Counted from the first letter of the stretch, positions 1-8,852 are shown. The stretch is DNA of 64,000 bases from Angelakisella massiliensis (GCF_900104675.1 NZ_LT629945.1:1230756-1294755); one strand, 5' to 3'. The notes: generated from the letters alone by a model not told the origin. Translations and numbers: made by a program.

Positions 1-1
1 A

Positions 2-394
2 GTGGATCACCATCATTTTCTGGAGGCGCTGGAAAAGTGGACAGCATCCCGGAATGGAAGCTTTTCCCCTCAGCGCTTCACCCTTTTGGCTGACGGCCAA
101 GAGCGGGAGATGACCATTTCTGCTCCGGAGCATAGCTTGACCGTGGGCAGTATTCAGCGGTTTCTGGACGATTACCTGGCGGCCTACGGCGGTACGGTGG
201 ACTATATCCACGGCAGGCAGACGGTGGAGCGGCTGGCCCGGGAAGGGGCGGTGGGGCTGCTGCTGCCGGTAATGGATAAGGAGAGCCTGTTCCCGGCGGT
301 GATTCAGGACGGAGCCTTGCCCCGAAAGACCTTTTCCATGGGGGAGGCGGAGGAAAAGCGCTATTACCTGGAATGCAGGAGGATTCTCCCCTGA
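2..394 (+). CDS. DUF1015 family protein, C-terminal part only
   Basis: The gene is cut by the left edge of the window, so only the last 130 residues are seen and the true start lies outside. The end of the protein carries the run GALPRKTFSMGEAEEKRYY, which I recognise as the conserved C-terminal signature of DUF1015 proteins; these are about 400 residues long and of unknown function in Firmicutes. A valine/methionine at the first visible codon is not evidence for a start. It is followed after 31 bases by an SMI1/KNR4-like gene on the same strand, so the two may be co-transcribed. Confidence 0.75.
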   Translation: MDHHHFLEALEKWTASRNGSFSPQRFTLLADGQEREMTISAPEHSLTVGSIQRFLDDYLAAYGGTVDYIHGRQTVERLAREGAVGLLLPVMDKESLFPAVIQDGALPRKTFSMGEAEEKRYYLECRRILP

Positions 395-425
395 AAAATG
401 AAAAAGGAAGGCACGGAATACAGCA

Positions 426-932
426 ATGATCAATCAAAACTTGGAGCCTTTTTTGCAATGGGCAAAGGAGCGGGGCTGGCAACTGCGGCGCAACCGGACA
501 GGACAATGCCAGCTGGACGGGAGCGTAACAAAGCGCTATCAGGTGCCTGAAAGCTACCTGGAGTTTCTGGGGGCTGTAAGGAGCTGCATCAGTCCCCAGG
601 ATACGGCGTGGTTTCTCTGTGAGGAGGATTATGCAGGAGGACAGGAGCTGATGTTCCGCTGGAATGAGCTGGAGCTGATGTCTCTGGCTGCCGCGGAGGA
701 CAAGGGGAACAAGGCGCGGATGGAGCGCATCGTCCGCTTCTGGGATGGCGCCATGCCCTTTTTTGTTTCTGTGGGAGGGGGCTACGGCTTTTTCGCGTTG
801 GACACAAAGGAGCATCCCGGAGCGGTGCTTTATGGCTGTGAGCCTTATTTTGAGAAGGCGCAGCAGGTGGCGGAGGATCTGGATGGATTTCTGTCACTGC
901 TGATGAAGGGTGAGATCGAGCTGGCGGAATGA
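426..932 (+). CDS. SMI1/KNR4 (SUKH)-like protein
   Basis: This 168-residue protein has the layout of the SMI1/KNR4 or SUKH fold: an N-terminal helix (NLEPFLQWAKERGW), a middle stretch with VPESYLEFL resembling the family's P.sY..fL element, and a later FFVSVGGGYGFFALD block like the family's glycine-rich strand followed by an aromatic. SUKH proteins bind partner proteins and often act as toxin immunity proteins, but no toxin gene is adjacent, so I assign only the fold. The Shine-Dalgarno-like AAGGAAGG lies rather far (about 14 bases) from the ATG. There is no signal peptide, so it is probably cytoplasmic. Confidence 0.6.
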   Translation: MINQNLEPFLQWAKERGWQLRRNRTGQCQLDGSVTKRYQVPESYLEFLGAVRSCISPQDTAWFLCEEDYAGGQELMFRWNELELMSLAAAEDKGNKARMERIVRFWDGAMPFFVSVGGGYGFFALDTKEHPGAVLYGCEPYFEKAQQVAEDLDGFLSLLMKGEIELAE

Positions 933-965
933 CCGCATGATTTCAGGAAAGGAAGGGGATTTCAG

Positions 966-1457
966 ATGAAGATTTCCATTCTCTATTACAGTAAAACCGG
1001 TAAAACAGCAGAGATGGCACGGGAGATCGCCGCGGGAGTGGAGCAGGAGCCCGGCTGTCAGGCGGGCGTCTTTTCCCTGGAAGAAATGGACCTGGACTTT
1101 GTCCGGGACAGTGCCGCTGTGATGGTGGGGACCCCCACCTGGGTGGCCAGCACCACCTGGCATGTGAAAAAGTTCTTTGATGAGGACAGCAAGGATTGCG
1201 CGCTGGCAGGCAAGCTGGGCGGCGCTTTCGCTACCGCCAATTATCCTCAGGGGGGAGCGGACATCGCGATCCAGACCATTCTGGAGCATATGCTGGTAAA
1301 GGGAATGGTGGTTTATTCCAGCGGCGCGTCTTTGGGCCAGCCCTATATCCATCTGGGACCTGTGGCACTGAAGGACCAGTTTGAAGAGAGCCGGGAGCTG
1401 TTCCGGATTTATGGACGCCGTATGGCCCAAAAGGCCAGGGAGCTGTTTGGAGAATGA
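966..1457 (+). CDS. Flavodoxin / WrbA-like NAD(P)H:quinone oxidoreductase family protein
   Basis: The 163-residue protein starts with ILYYSKTGKTAEMA, the phosphate-binding loop of flavodoxin folds (S/T-x-T-G-x-T) that holds FMN. The later GTPTWVASTTWHVKKFFDE segment resembles the W-containing isoalloxazine loop of WrbA and related quinone reductases. It therefore probably binds FMN and carries electrons or reduces quinones in the cytoplasm. An AAGGAAGGGG ribosome site precedes the ATG. The stop codon overlaps the start of folC by four bases (ATGA), indicating translational coupling. A separate, shorter flavodoxin lies at 44691-45113 under a different promoter. Confidence 0.75.
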   Translation: MKISILYYSKTGKTAEMAREIAAGVEQEPGCQAGVFSLEEMDLDFVRDSAAVMVGTPTWVASTTWHVKKFFDEDSKDCALAGKLGGAFATANYPQGGADIAIQTILEHMLVKGMVVYSSGASLGQPYIHLGPVALKDQFEESRELFRIYGRRMAQKARELFGE

Positions 1458-2797
1458 TGGGGCAGGCGGAGAACCGTTTTTCCGGTGGATTTGACAGCTG
1501 TCAGGAGGCGGTGGAGTATATCCACAGCCTTCACCGCTTCAGCCGCAAGCCGGAACTGACCCGGATGGCCATGCTGATGGACAAGCTGGGGCATCCGGAG
1601 AGAAAATGCCGCTTCATCCATGTGGCCGGCACCAATGGAAAAGGGTCGGTTTCCGCTTTTCTGGCTGCGATGCTGCGGCAGGCGGGATATCGTGTGGGGC
1701 TGTATACCTCCCCCTTTATTGTGGATTTCCGGGAGCGCATCCAGTTGGATGGCCGGATGATCCCGCCGGAGGTTCTGGCGCAGCTGGCCGGAGAGGTCCG
1801 GATGGCTGGGGATCAGGTGGCCGAGGAGCTGGAAAGCCCCCGGGAGTTTGAGTTTATCACCGCTGTGGCGCTGCTGTACTACAGCCGGACGCCCTGTGAT
1901 GTGGTGGTGCTGGAGGTGGGCCTGGGAGGGCGTTTTGACGCTACCAACATCATTCCGGCCCCATTGGCGGTGGTCATTCCTTCCATCGGCCTGGACCATA
2001 CCCAGCTGTTGGGGGATACCATCCAGGAGATTGCCTTTGAGAAGAGTGGTGTCATCAAAGGGGGACATCCGGTGGTGGTAGGTCCGGGGATGGACCCTCA
2101 GGCGCTGAAAGTGATTCGCCGCAGATGCCGGGAAACAGGCAGCCCCTTGGTGGAATCCACTTGCGCCCATCTGTGCCGGGTGGTCTGTGACCGGGAGGGC
2201 AGCCGGATGCGGTACCGGGGGATGGACCTGACCCTGGGGCTGCGGGGCTCCTATCAGACCGGCAACTGCATGGCTGCCGTGGACACCGCTTTATGTTTGG
2301 AAAAGCAAGGCCTCCCCGTATCGGTGGAGGCGATTAAGGCGGGAGCAAAGACCGCCTTTTTGCCGGCGCGGCTGGAACAGATGGGTTGTGCTCCTTTGGT
2401 TTTGCTGGACGGGGCCCATAATCCTCCCGGCGTGGCGGCTCTCCGGGACAGTTTGATGGAGATGGGCGCCCGGAACATCATCGCTGTGGTGGGGATGATG
2501 GCGGATAAAAACTGTCAGCAGGCGCTGGACCAACTGACCCCTTTCCTCAAGGGATGTATCGTGACCGCACCCCCGGATAATCCCCGGGCGCTGGAGCCGC
2601 AGCAGCTGGCGGTGCTGGCAGAGCGGTGCTGCAGCCGTTTGGAGGTGGAGCCGGATTGCCGCAGAGCGTTGGACCGGGCGCTGTCTCTGGCGGGGCCGGA
2701 GGATACTGTACTGGTATTTGGTTCCTTGTATCTTGCTTCTGCGCTGCGTCCCGCCCTTCTTGAGCTGCGGGACGGTGGAAAGGATGATGGGCGATGA
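1454..2797 (+). CDS. folC: Folylpolyglutamate synthase / dihydrofolate synthase
   Basis: This 447-residue Mur-ligase-family enzyme adds glutamate to dihydropteroate or folates, using ATP. The ATP-binding P-loop GTNGKGSV is near residue 58, followed by YTSPFIVDFRERI, the conserved folate-side motif. The central EVGLGGRFDATN segment and the IGLDHTQLLGDT(I)..IA.EK.GVIK block are family hallmarks, and DGAHNPPG near residue 317 belongs to the C-terminal domain that binds glutamate. Length is normal for bacterial FolC. It overlaps the upstream flavodoxin gene and the downstream lipoprotein gene by four bases each, so the three form one coupled unit. Confidence 0.93.
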   Translation: MMGQAENRFSGGFDSCQEAVEYIHSLHRFSRKPELTRMAMLMDKLGHPERKCRFIHVAGTNGKGSVSAFLAAMLRQAGYRVGLYTSPFIVDFRERIQLDGRMIPPEVLAQLAGEVRMAGDQVAEELESPREFEFITAVALLYYSRTPCDVVVLEVGLGGRFDATNIIPAPLAVVIPSIGLDHTQLLGDTIQEIAFEKSGVIKGGHPVVVGPGMDPQALKVIRRRCRETGSPLVESTCAHLCRVVCDREGSRMRYRGMDLTLGLRGSYQTGNCMAAVDTALCLEKQGLPVSVEAIKAGAKTAFLPARLEQMGCAPLVLLDGAHNPPGVAALRDSLMEMGARNIIAVVGMMADKNCQQALDQLTPFLKGCIVTAPPDNPRALEPQQLAVLAERCCSRLEVEPDCRRALDRALSLAGPEDTVLVFGSLYLASALRPALLELRDGGKDDGR

Positions 2798-4101
2798 GAA
2801 ACAAGCTTTTACGGATGGGTTTTGCCGCGGTGATGGCGGCTGTTTTGGCCGGATGCAGTTTTGGCCCTCAGCCCGCTGCGGTGGAAGAATCCGTTTCAAG
2901 CCAGATGACAGAAGAGGAGTTTGTGCAGGAGCTGGAGGAACTGCCCTTGCTGGTGGCGGCCAACGCCCTGCCGGAGGATCAACTGTTCCAAACGGCGGAT
3001 TTTCGCTTTTATACCCAGCAGGATTCCTTTGCCACCTATGATATCTGGCAGCTGGAGCAGTGTCAGCAGGAGCTGGCGGCGCTGGTGCTGGGAGAAGAGG
3101 TTACTGATCCAGCCCAAATGGAGCGTCTTTCCCAGGCCAGCCAGGAGGTCTGGATCTATGGAGACCGGATGGACGGCTACAGTTATCAGATTCTGCTGCT
3201 GCAGGATGGGGAAGAGTATTTTTTGGTTACTGATATCTGGGGTGGGGAGGAATTCCGTCTTTTCCCGCTGGAAGATACAGATAACTTCCGCCGTATGGTG
3301 GAGGAGGCCCGTCAATCAGCTCAGCGCTTTGTACAGGGGCGGGATGTATTCACCGCTCCTGCGGGAGAGCTGACAGCCATTGGGGAGACGGGGATTCTTC
3401 ACTGGATGGAGGCTTATACCAGCCAGGATGTGGTTACCTGGTATCGGATGGACAACTGCCAGGCTCAGCAGGTATCCCTTGTGGCGGGAGATGCCAGTGA
3501 ATTTTGTGTTTCCGCCCATCTGAGCTATCAAAGCTACAGTCCCGCTCATCTGAGCGCCAACGGCCTGGGACAGCAGCTGGAGGGCGGAGCGATCCAGTGG
3601 GATGACTGCTATACCGAGTTCCGCATTGTCGCCAGAGGCGGGGATCAATATGAGATCCTCACGACTGGTACCGGCGGTGGGGGACAAGGCCTGGTACCGG
3701 CGGATGAGCAGGGTAATTTGATACCGCCCGCGGCGCCCACAGTGATGAATGAACAAAAAGCGGCACAGCTGCTGGCAAAGCCGGAGGAATTTCAGAGCCA
3801 GGCGCTGGCATATGGTTACGTTACCGAAGTTCCGGGAAAGACGGTAAATCTGGCGCTGGCGGAGCAGTGGGCTGATGGGTCGCAGCCAGGTGAGCTGGTG
3901 TATCTGTCGGCAGGAGAGAAGCCGGCGGTTTATGTCTTTGTTCGGGACGATCGGCCGGGTTATACCATCTGCTGGTACAATGCGGAAGGCTTCGGAAGCA
4001 GAAGATGCCTGTGGATCACAGAAGGAGGACAGACACTGCTGTTTGGAGCGGGGCTTTCAGGGGAAGGAGCGGAGGTATCCATCTCCAAAACAGGCAGCTG
4101 A
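2794..4101 (+). CDS. Predicted lipoprotein of unknown function
   Basis: The 435-residue protein begins with a short basic segment, a hydrophobic stretch and the lipobox LAGC near residue 20, so it should be lipid-anchored outside the membrane. The following serine/glutamate-rich linker is typical of lipoproteins. The mature part is acidic and rich in Gln, Glu and aromatic residues; I recognise no catalytic motif or named domain. Its ATG overlaps the folC stop (ATGA), but this coupling does not suggest a folate role. It could be a surface or spore-associated protein; function is unknown. Confidence 0.7.
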   Translation: MRNKLLRMGFAAVMAAVLAGCSFGPQPAAVEESVSSQMTEEEFVQELEELPLLVAANALPEDQLFQTADFRFYTQQDSFATYDIWQLEQCQQELAALVLGEEVTDPAQMERLSQASQEVWIYGDRMDGYSYQILLLQDGEEYFLVTDIWGGEEFRLFPLEDTDNFRRMVEEARQSAQRFVQGRDVFTAPAGELTAIGETGILHWMEAYTSQDVVTWYRMDNCQAQQVSLVAGDASEFCVSAHLSYQSYSPAHLSANGLGQQLEGGAIQWDDCYTEFRIVARGGDQYEILTTGTGGGGQGLVPADEQGNLIPPAAPTVMNEQKAAQLLAKPEEFQSQALAYGYVTEVPGKTVNLALAEQWADGSQPGELVYLSAGEKPAVYVFVRDDRPGYTICWYNAEGFGSRRCLWITEGGQTLLFGAGLSGEGAEVSISKTGS

Positions 4102-4185
4102 TTGCCGGGAGAGAACGGTTCTGTGACGGCGCCGTTTTCTTCAGCAATATTCCTTTGAAACTTCAGGCGGGAAAGAGGAACAAGA

Positions 4186-5565
4186 TTGGAACAAAAACAG
4201 AAAAATGATTTTTCTCAGGGCAGCGTTGTGGGCAATATCATCCGGCTGGCTGTCCCTATGACTTTGGCCCAGCTGGTCAATGTGCTGTACAATGTGGTGG
4301 ACCGGATGTACATCGGGCGCATCCCGGAAAACGCCACACTGGCGCTGACTGGTTTGGGGCTGTGCCTGCCCATCATCACCATGGTCATCGCCTTTGCCAA
4401 TCTGTATGGTATGGGCGGCGCTCCTTTATGCTCCATCGCCCGGGGACGGGGAGAGGCAGAGGAAGCGGAATCCATCATGGGCAATTCCTTTACGCTGATG
4501 ATGCTGACCGGCGTGGCGCTGATGGTTTTTTGTTATCTGTTCAAAAAACCAATGCTTTATCTCTTCGGCGCCAGCGATGTCACCTATCCTTATGCCAATG
4601 ACTACCTGACCATTTATTTGCTGGGCACCCTGTTTGTCATGACCGGCCTTGGCATGAACAGCTTTGTCAATTCCCAGGGCTTTGGCCGTGTGGGAATGCT
4701 GACAGTGGTGCTGGGAGCGGTAGCAAACATCATTTTGGACCCCATCTTTATTTTTGTACTGGATATGGGAGTGCGGGGAGCGGCTATCGCTACGGTCATT
4801 TCCCAGATGCTTTCCACCATCTGGATTCTGACCTTTCTCACCGGTCCCAGGGCGATTTTACGCCTGCGGCTGTCCGCCATGCGGCTCAAGCTGGACCGGG
4901 TGCGGCGCATCGTCACCCTGGGCACTGCCGGCTTCATGATGTCTGTGACCAACAGCCTGGTGCAGATTCTCTGCAACGCCACCCTTCAGTCCACCGGCGG
5001 CGACTTGTATGTGGGAGTGATGACCATTCTCAACTCGGTGCGGGAGGTGATCCAGCTGCCCATCAGCGGTTTGACCAACAGTGCCCAGCCGGTGATGGGA
5101 TTCAACTACGGCGCCGAGGAATATGGCCGTGTCAAACAGGGCATTCGTTTCCTGTCGGTGGCTACCATCGGTTATACTGTGACCGCCTGGGGGCTGGTTC
5201 ATCTGTTCCCGGTGTTTTTCATTCACCTGTTCAACCATGAAGCGCAGCTGGTGGAGGCGGCGGTGCCTGCCATGCGGATCTATTTCTTTGGATTTTTCAT
5301 GATGGCACTGCAAATGATAGGCCAGAGCGTCTTTGTAGCGTTGGGAAAATCCCGTCAGGCCATCTTCTTTTCCATGCTCAGGAAGGTGATCATTGTAGCG
5401 CCGCTGACGATTTTGCTGCCGATGATTCCCGCACTGGGGACAAATGGTGTTTTTCTGGCGGAGCCTGTTTCCAATTTTATCGGCGGGGCCGCCTGCTTTT
5501 TGACCATGCTGCATATTGTCTGGAGGGAACTGACCAGACGGGAACAGCTGGCCGGTCAGGTGTAA
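4186..5565 (+). CDS. MATE family efflux transporter
   Basis: The 459-residue protein has about twelve hydrophobic membrane segments and typical MATE sequences: PMTLAQLVNVLYNVVDRMYIGR at the first helix and a repeat of the same theme in the second half (ISGLTNSAQPVMGFNYGA). MATE pumps expel cationic drugs or metabolites, driven by Na+ or H+. It resembles the large MATE subgroup of Clostridia annotated as multidrug or NorM/DinF-like; the substrate cannot be read. The start is TTG at 4186 behind AAAGAGGA, because the nearby ATG at 4205 is out of frame. It stands alone, 85 bases after the lipoprotein gene. Confidence 0.9.
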   Translation: MEQKQKNDFSQGSVVGNIIRLAVPMTLAQLVNVLYNVVDRMYIGRIPENATLALTGLGLCLPIITMVIAFANLYGMGGAPLCSIARGRGEAEEAESIMGNSFTLMMLTGVALMVFCYLFKKPMLYLFGASDVTYPYANDYLTIYLLGTLFVMTGLGMNSFVNSQGFGRVGMLTVVLGAVANIILDPIFIFVLDMGVRGAAIATVISQMLSTIWILTFLTGPRAILRLRLSAMRLKLDRVRRIVTLGTAGFMMSVTNSLVQILCNATLQSTGGDLYVGVMTILNSVREVIQLPISGLTNSAQPVMGFNYGAEEYGRVKQGIRFLSVATIGYTVTAWGLVHLFPVFFIHLFNHEAQLVEAAVPAMRIYFFGFFMMALQMIGQSVFVALGKSRQAIFFSMLRKVIIVAPLTILLPMIPALGTNGVFLAEPVSNFIGGAACFLTMLHIVWRELTRREQLAGQV

Positions 5566-5660
5566 TTCGGCCTGTTTGGGAGAGCGTTTTTTGCCGGGGG
5601 AACTTTCCCTGAAATAAAATCTGTTACAGTAAAATAGACAAAAGTGATAGGAGAGCCTGT

Positions 5661-6983
5661 ATGGAACCATCCGTCAGTATCATTGTCCCCGTTTATAACG
5701 CGGGTAAAACCATCTCTCGCTGTGTGGACAGTATTTTGAAACAGACCTGCCGGGATTTTGAGCTGCTGCTGATCGATGACGGCAGCACGGATCATTCCGG
5801 CGCCATTTGTGATGATTACCAGGCCAGAGATTCCCGGGTCCGGGTATTTCATCAGCAGAATTCAGGGGTTTCCGCTGCGCGGAATTTGGCGCTGAGGGAA
5901 GCGAAAGGAGAATATCTCCAGTTTGTGGACAGCGACGACTGGATCACCCCCGATGCAACCGCTTCCCTGCTGCGGGCAGCCAGAGATAATGACTGTGATA
6001 TGGTCATTGCGGATTTTTACCGGGTAGTGGGGGAGCGGGTCTCTCCCAAAGGGGATATTGAGGAAACCGGCGTTATGACCCGTCAGGAGTTTGCCTCCCA
6101 TATGATGGAGAATCCGGGGGATTATTACTATGGGGTGCTGTGGAACAAGCTGTACCGGCGGCAGCCTGTGATGGAACACCGGCTGGAGATGAATCCCGCC
6201 ATCAGCTGGTGTGAGGATTTTATGTTCAACCTGGAATATATCCGTTATACCCAGCGAATCATCGCTCTTCAGGTTCCCATTTATTATTATGTGAAAACCA
6301 AGGGCTCTTTGGTCAGCCAAAGTGTCAGCCTGTCCAGAGTGGTTCGCATGAAGCTGGCAGTGTTTGAGTACTACAATCAGTTTTACCGGACAGTGCTGGA
6401 TGAGGAAGCCTATGAGAAAAGCAAGCTGAAAATTTACCGCTTTTTGGTGGACGCGGCTGGAGATGGCGTGGTGCCTCCGGGGATTTTACCTGGTTCTGCC
6501 AAGCTGGGAACAGAACGTTTCCATGTGAATAATGATATTCTGGCGGGAGAGGGACCGCTGTTTGATCAGTTCCGGCGGCGCAAGCTGATGGACCGCTACC
6601 TGGAGACCGCCGCCCTCAAGCATGGGCTGACCCTTGCGGAGATGCGGCTGATGCTGTATTTGCGGCAGATTCCGGCAGAAATCACCAGAGGAGATCTGGC
6701 AGACTTTGTTTCCCTGCCCCTTCGTACTTGCTGGGCGCTGCTGCAAAAGCTGGTTTCACGGGGCCTGGTGGATGTGTCCCCGGAGGGAAGCACCCGGGAA
6801 AAGGGTGGGAAAAAGCTGTTTCGGATCACCTTTTCCTCTCAGGCGTCCCCCATTCTGGCGGATTTGGCCACCACCGTGTTGGATTACCGTATGACGATGA
6901 TGGCGGGGCTTTCTCAGGAGGAGATTGGGGCTTATAATGCCACCAGTGAAAAAATCCAAAATAACATCCGGCAAGTGCTGTAA
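5661..6983 (+). CDS. Family 2 glycosyltransferase fused to a MarR-like winged-helix domain
   Basis: The N-terminal ~270 residues are a GT-A family 2 glycosyltransferase: VSIIVPVYNAGKTISRCV at the start, LLIDDGSTD near residue 40, and the metal-binding DSDDW near residue 90. From about residue 300 the protein changes to a MarR-like winged-helix module: LTLAEMRLMLYL, then a helix-turn-helix (TRGDLADFVSLPLRTCWALLQ), a wing with basic residues, and a C-terminal dimer-type helix. GT2 enzymes transfer sugars to wall or capsule glycans, whereas MarR domains bind DNA. I see no stop or frameshift between the two parts. The start ATG follows ATAGGAGAG. Whether the C-terminal module binds DNA is unknown. 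Confidence 0.8.
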   Translation: MEPSVSIIVPVYNAGKTISRCVDSILKQTCRDFELLLIDDGSTDHSGAICDDYQARDSRVRVFHQQNSGVSAARNLALREAKGEYLQFVDSDDWITPDATASLLRAARDNDCDMVIADFYRVVGERVSPKGDIEETGVMTRQEFASHMMENPGDYYYGVLWNKLYRRQPVMEHRLEMNPAISWCEDFMFNLEYIRYTQRIIALQVPIYYYVKTKGSLVSQSVSLSRVVRMKLAVFEYYNQFYRTVLDEEAYEKSKLKIYRFLVDAAGDGVVPPGILPGSAKLGTERFHVNNDILAGEGPLFDQFRRRKLMDRYLETAALKHGLTLAEMRLMLYLRQIPAEITRGDLADFVSLPLRTCWALLQKLVSRGLVDVSPEGSTREKGGKKLFRITFSSQASPILADLATTVLDYRMTMMAGLSQEEIGAYNATSEKIQNNIRQVL

Positions 6984-7026
6984 TGCCGCTGTGGAACTGT
7001 TTCATAGTTCCAATGGAGTTGTCAAA

Positions 7027-7072
7027 GCTCCGGTCCTGCTCATCAAAAGGTGAAAGGGACCGGGGCTTTTTT
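7027..7072 (+). terminator. Rho-independent terminator after the GT2-MarR gene
   Basis: The stem GCTCCGGTCC pairs with GGACCGGGGC around a 20-base loop and is followed by six T residues. It ends the transcript of the glycosyltransferase gene. Confidence 0.85.
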
Positions 7073-7234
7073 GCATCTGGCGAAAGCCATGAGCGTGGCA
7101 GAATGATGCGAATTCAGGACCAATGACAGCTTGGCGAAGCGGGTGAAAATAACTTTCTGTGGAAGAGGGATCCTTTTAATAAAGGACGCGCGTTTTTAGA
7201 TATTTCCCTTCCCCCTTGCTTCGACCAATTTTTC
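7073..7234 (+). other. Gene-free stretch between two terminators, possible structured RNA
   Basis: No convincing protein gene is visible here. Bases 7133-7222 can fold into a long imperfect rod (GAAGC...GCTTC at the base) with an inner perfect TCCTTT-TAAT-AAAGGA hairpin. The stretch is bounded by a terminator on each side, so it could be a small RNA or the leader of spoIIAA. It does not match a riboswitch I know. This is a weak call. Confidence 0.25.
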
Positions 7235-7283
7235 GCCGGTCCTCCGTTATCCTTGAAAAAGGGACGGAGGACCGGCTTTTTTT
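7235..7283 (+). terminator. Strong terminator hairpin just upstream of spoIIAA
   Basis: A 13-base-pair stem (GCCGGTCCTCCGT with ACGGAGGACCGGC) is followed by seven T residues. It lies only about 40 bases before the spoIIAA start, leaving almost no room for a promoter after it. It may therefore end an upstream small transcript or act as an attenuator within the spoIIA leader. Confidence 0.8.
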
Positions 7284-7323
7284 GCGGAATCGGAGCTCCG
7301 CTCAAAGAAAGGACGACGAAACG

Positions 7324-7647
7324 ATGGCAGTCAAAATCACAGTGGAGGAAGAACAGATGACCGCGCGCCTTGCCGGTGAGATCGATCATCACGCGGCCCA
7401 GCAGCTGCGGGAGGAGATCGACAGCCGGGCGCAGCAGTGCAGGCCGCAGCGGCTGGTATTGGATTTTGCCCGGGTGGAGTTTATGGATTCCTCCGGTATT
7501 GGTCTGGTACTGGGGCGCTACCGGTTGATGGAGGAGCTGGGGGGACAGCTGATCGTCACGGGACTTCCCCGGCACCTGAGAAAAGTGATGCGTGTGGCGG
7601 GCATTGAAAGCCTGCCGATTCAGCTTCGGGGAGGTGAGGACGAATGA
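7324..7647 (+). CDS. spoIIAA: Anti-sigma F factor antagonist SpoIIAA
   Basis: This 107-residue STAS-domain protein is the antagonist that frees sigma F in the forespore. The motif FMDSSGIGLVLGRY holds the serine that SpoIIAB phosphorylates; the unphosphorylated form binds SpoIIAB and releases sigma F. The reading frame is open further upstream, but ATG 7324 after AAAGGA gives the normal family length and N-terminus (MAVKITVEEEQM). The stop overlaps the spoIIAB start by four bases. Gene order spoIIAA-spoIIAB-sigF is the conserved sporulation operon. Confidence 0.95.
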   Translation: MAVKITVEEEQMTARLAGEIDHHAAQQLREEIDSRAQQCRPQRLVLDFARVEFMDSSGIGLVLGRYRLMEELGGQLIVTGLPRHLRKVMRVAGIESLPIQLRGGEDE

Positions 7648-8081
7648 AGGCGCTCAACAGTGTAAAGGCGGTATTTCCAAGCCGTTCGGTCAATGAAGGC
7701 TTTGCCCGATCAGTGGTAGCGGCGTTTGCCTCCACCGTGGACCCTACAGTGGACGAGCTGTGTGATATTCGTATGGCGGTGTCCGAGGCGGTGACCAACG
7801 CCATTGTCCATGGCTATCGGGATACATTGGGAATGGTGTACATAACCGTTTCGCTGTATCCAGGAGGGCTTTTGAGGATCAAGGTACAGGACAAGGGGTG
7901 CGGCATACCGGATGTTCAAAAGGCCATGGAACCGCTGTATACCACCTGCCAGACTGGAGAACGGGCGGGCCTGGGCTTTGCGGTGATGGAGGAAATGATG
8001 GACCGGGTACGGGTGAAATCCCAGGTGGGCAAGGGAACCACCGTAACCCTGGATAAGAAACTGACCACCCGGGGCGAGTGA
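7644..8081 (+). CDS. spoIIAB: Anti-sigma F factor / serine kinase SpoIIAB
   Basis: The 145-residue GHKL-fold kinase holds sigma F inactive and phosphorylates SpoIIAA. ATP-binding boxes are visible in order: N box EAVTNAIVHGY, G1 box DKGCGIPD, and G2 box ERAGLGFAVM. Length and position between spoIIAA and sigF are as expected. Start and stop of neighbouring genes overlap (ATGA), consistent with matched synthesis of antagonist and anti-sigma factor. Confidence 0.95.
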   Translation: MKALNSVKAVFPSRSVNEGFARSVVAAFASTVDPTVDELCDIRMAVSEAVTNAIVHGYRDTLGMVYITVSLYPGGLLRIKVQDKGCGIPDVQKAMEPLYTTCQTGERAGLGFAVMEEMMDRVRVKSQVGKGTTVTLDKKLTTRGE

Positions 8082-8109
8082 AAAAACAAGGCAGGAAGGG
8101 GGAGACAGA

Positions 8110-8784
8110 ATGGCGGCGGAAGCAGCTCCGGTGCTGGAACGTTCAGAGCTGGTGGAACAGAATCTGGGGCTGGTGCACGCCTGCGCCCATCGCTTCAAGG
8201 GGCGGGGAATCGAGTATGATGACCTGTTCCAGGCGGGATGTGTGGGACTGGTGAAGGCAATCGATGCCTTTGATTCCGGGCGGGGGGTCATGTTCTCCAC
8301 CTACGCGGTGCCGGTGATACTGGGAGAGATCCGCCGGCTGTTCCGGGATGGAGGAACGGTCAAGGTCAGCCGCAGCATCAAGGAGCTGGGGATCAAAGCC
8401 CTGCGGTGCAGGGAGCGGCTGAGCGGCGCCATGGGGCAGGAGCCCACTGTTTCCCAGGTAGCCGACGCCATGGGCAGGCCGATGGAGGAGGTGGCCCAGG
8501 CCATTGCCGCCACCACGCCGCCGGTTTCCCTCACGGAGCAGGAGGATGAAGGGGGAGGACAAATCGATCTGCCCACAGAATCGCCTGAGGAGCGTGTGTC
8601 CGACCTGCTCACGTTACAGCAGCTGTTGGAGGAGCTGGAGCAGCGGGATCGGGAGCTGATCCGCCTGCGGTATTTTGGCTCCATGACCCAGAGTGAGACC
8701 GCCCGTCGGCTGGGAATGACACAGGTGCAGGTTTCCAGAAGGGAAAAGAAGCTGCTGGAGTATTTCCGGGGCCGGATGCTGTGA
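8110..8784 (+). CDS. sigF: Sporulation sigma factor SigF (SpoIIAC)
   Basis: The 224-residue sigma-70 family protein directs early forespore transcription. Region 2 contains GIEYDDLFQAGCVGLVKAID and FSTYAVPVILGEIRR, which bind core polymerase and the -10 element; region 3 and region 4 follow, with TQSETARRLGMTQVQVSR as the -35-reading helix-turn-helix. A GGAAGGGGGAGA ribosome site precedes ATG 8110. As the third gene of the spoIIA operon it is held by SpoIIAB until engulfment starts. No spoVA genes follow, unlike in Bacillus subtilis. Confidence 0.95.
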   Translation: MAAEAAPVLERSELVEQNLGLVHACAHRFKGRGIEYDDLFQAGCVGLVKAIDAFDSGRGVMFSTYAVPVILGEIRRLFRDGGTVKVSRSIKELGIKALRCRERLSGAMGQEPTVSQVADAMGRPMEEVAQAIAATTPPVSLTEQEDEGGGQIDLPTESPEERVSDLLTLQQLLEELEQRDRELIRLRYFGSMTQSETARRLGMTQVQVSRREKKLLEYFRGRML

Positions 8785-8852
8785 AAGGAAAAGACCATGG
8801 ACCAAGGGCGTTTTTTCTGAAAAGCAGACTGCATTTTTCTCTTGTCATTTTT

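Noticed and set aside
7114-7575. Minus-strand frame across the spoIIAA leader
   Set aside because: It crosses a strong terminator and mirrors spoIIAA; no ribosome site or domain.
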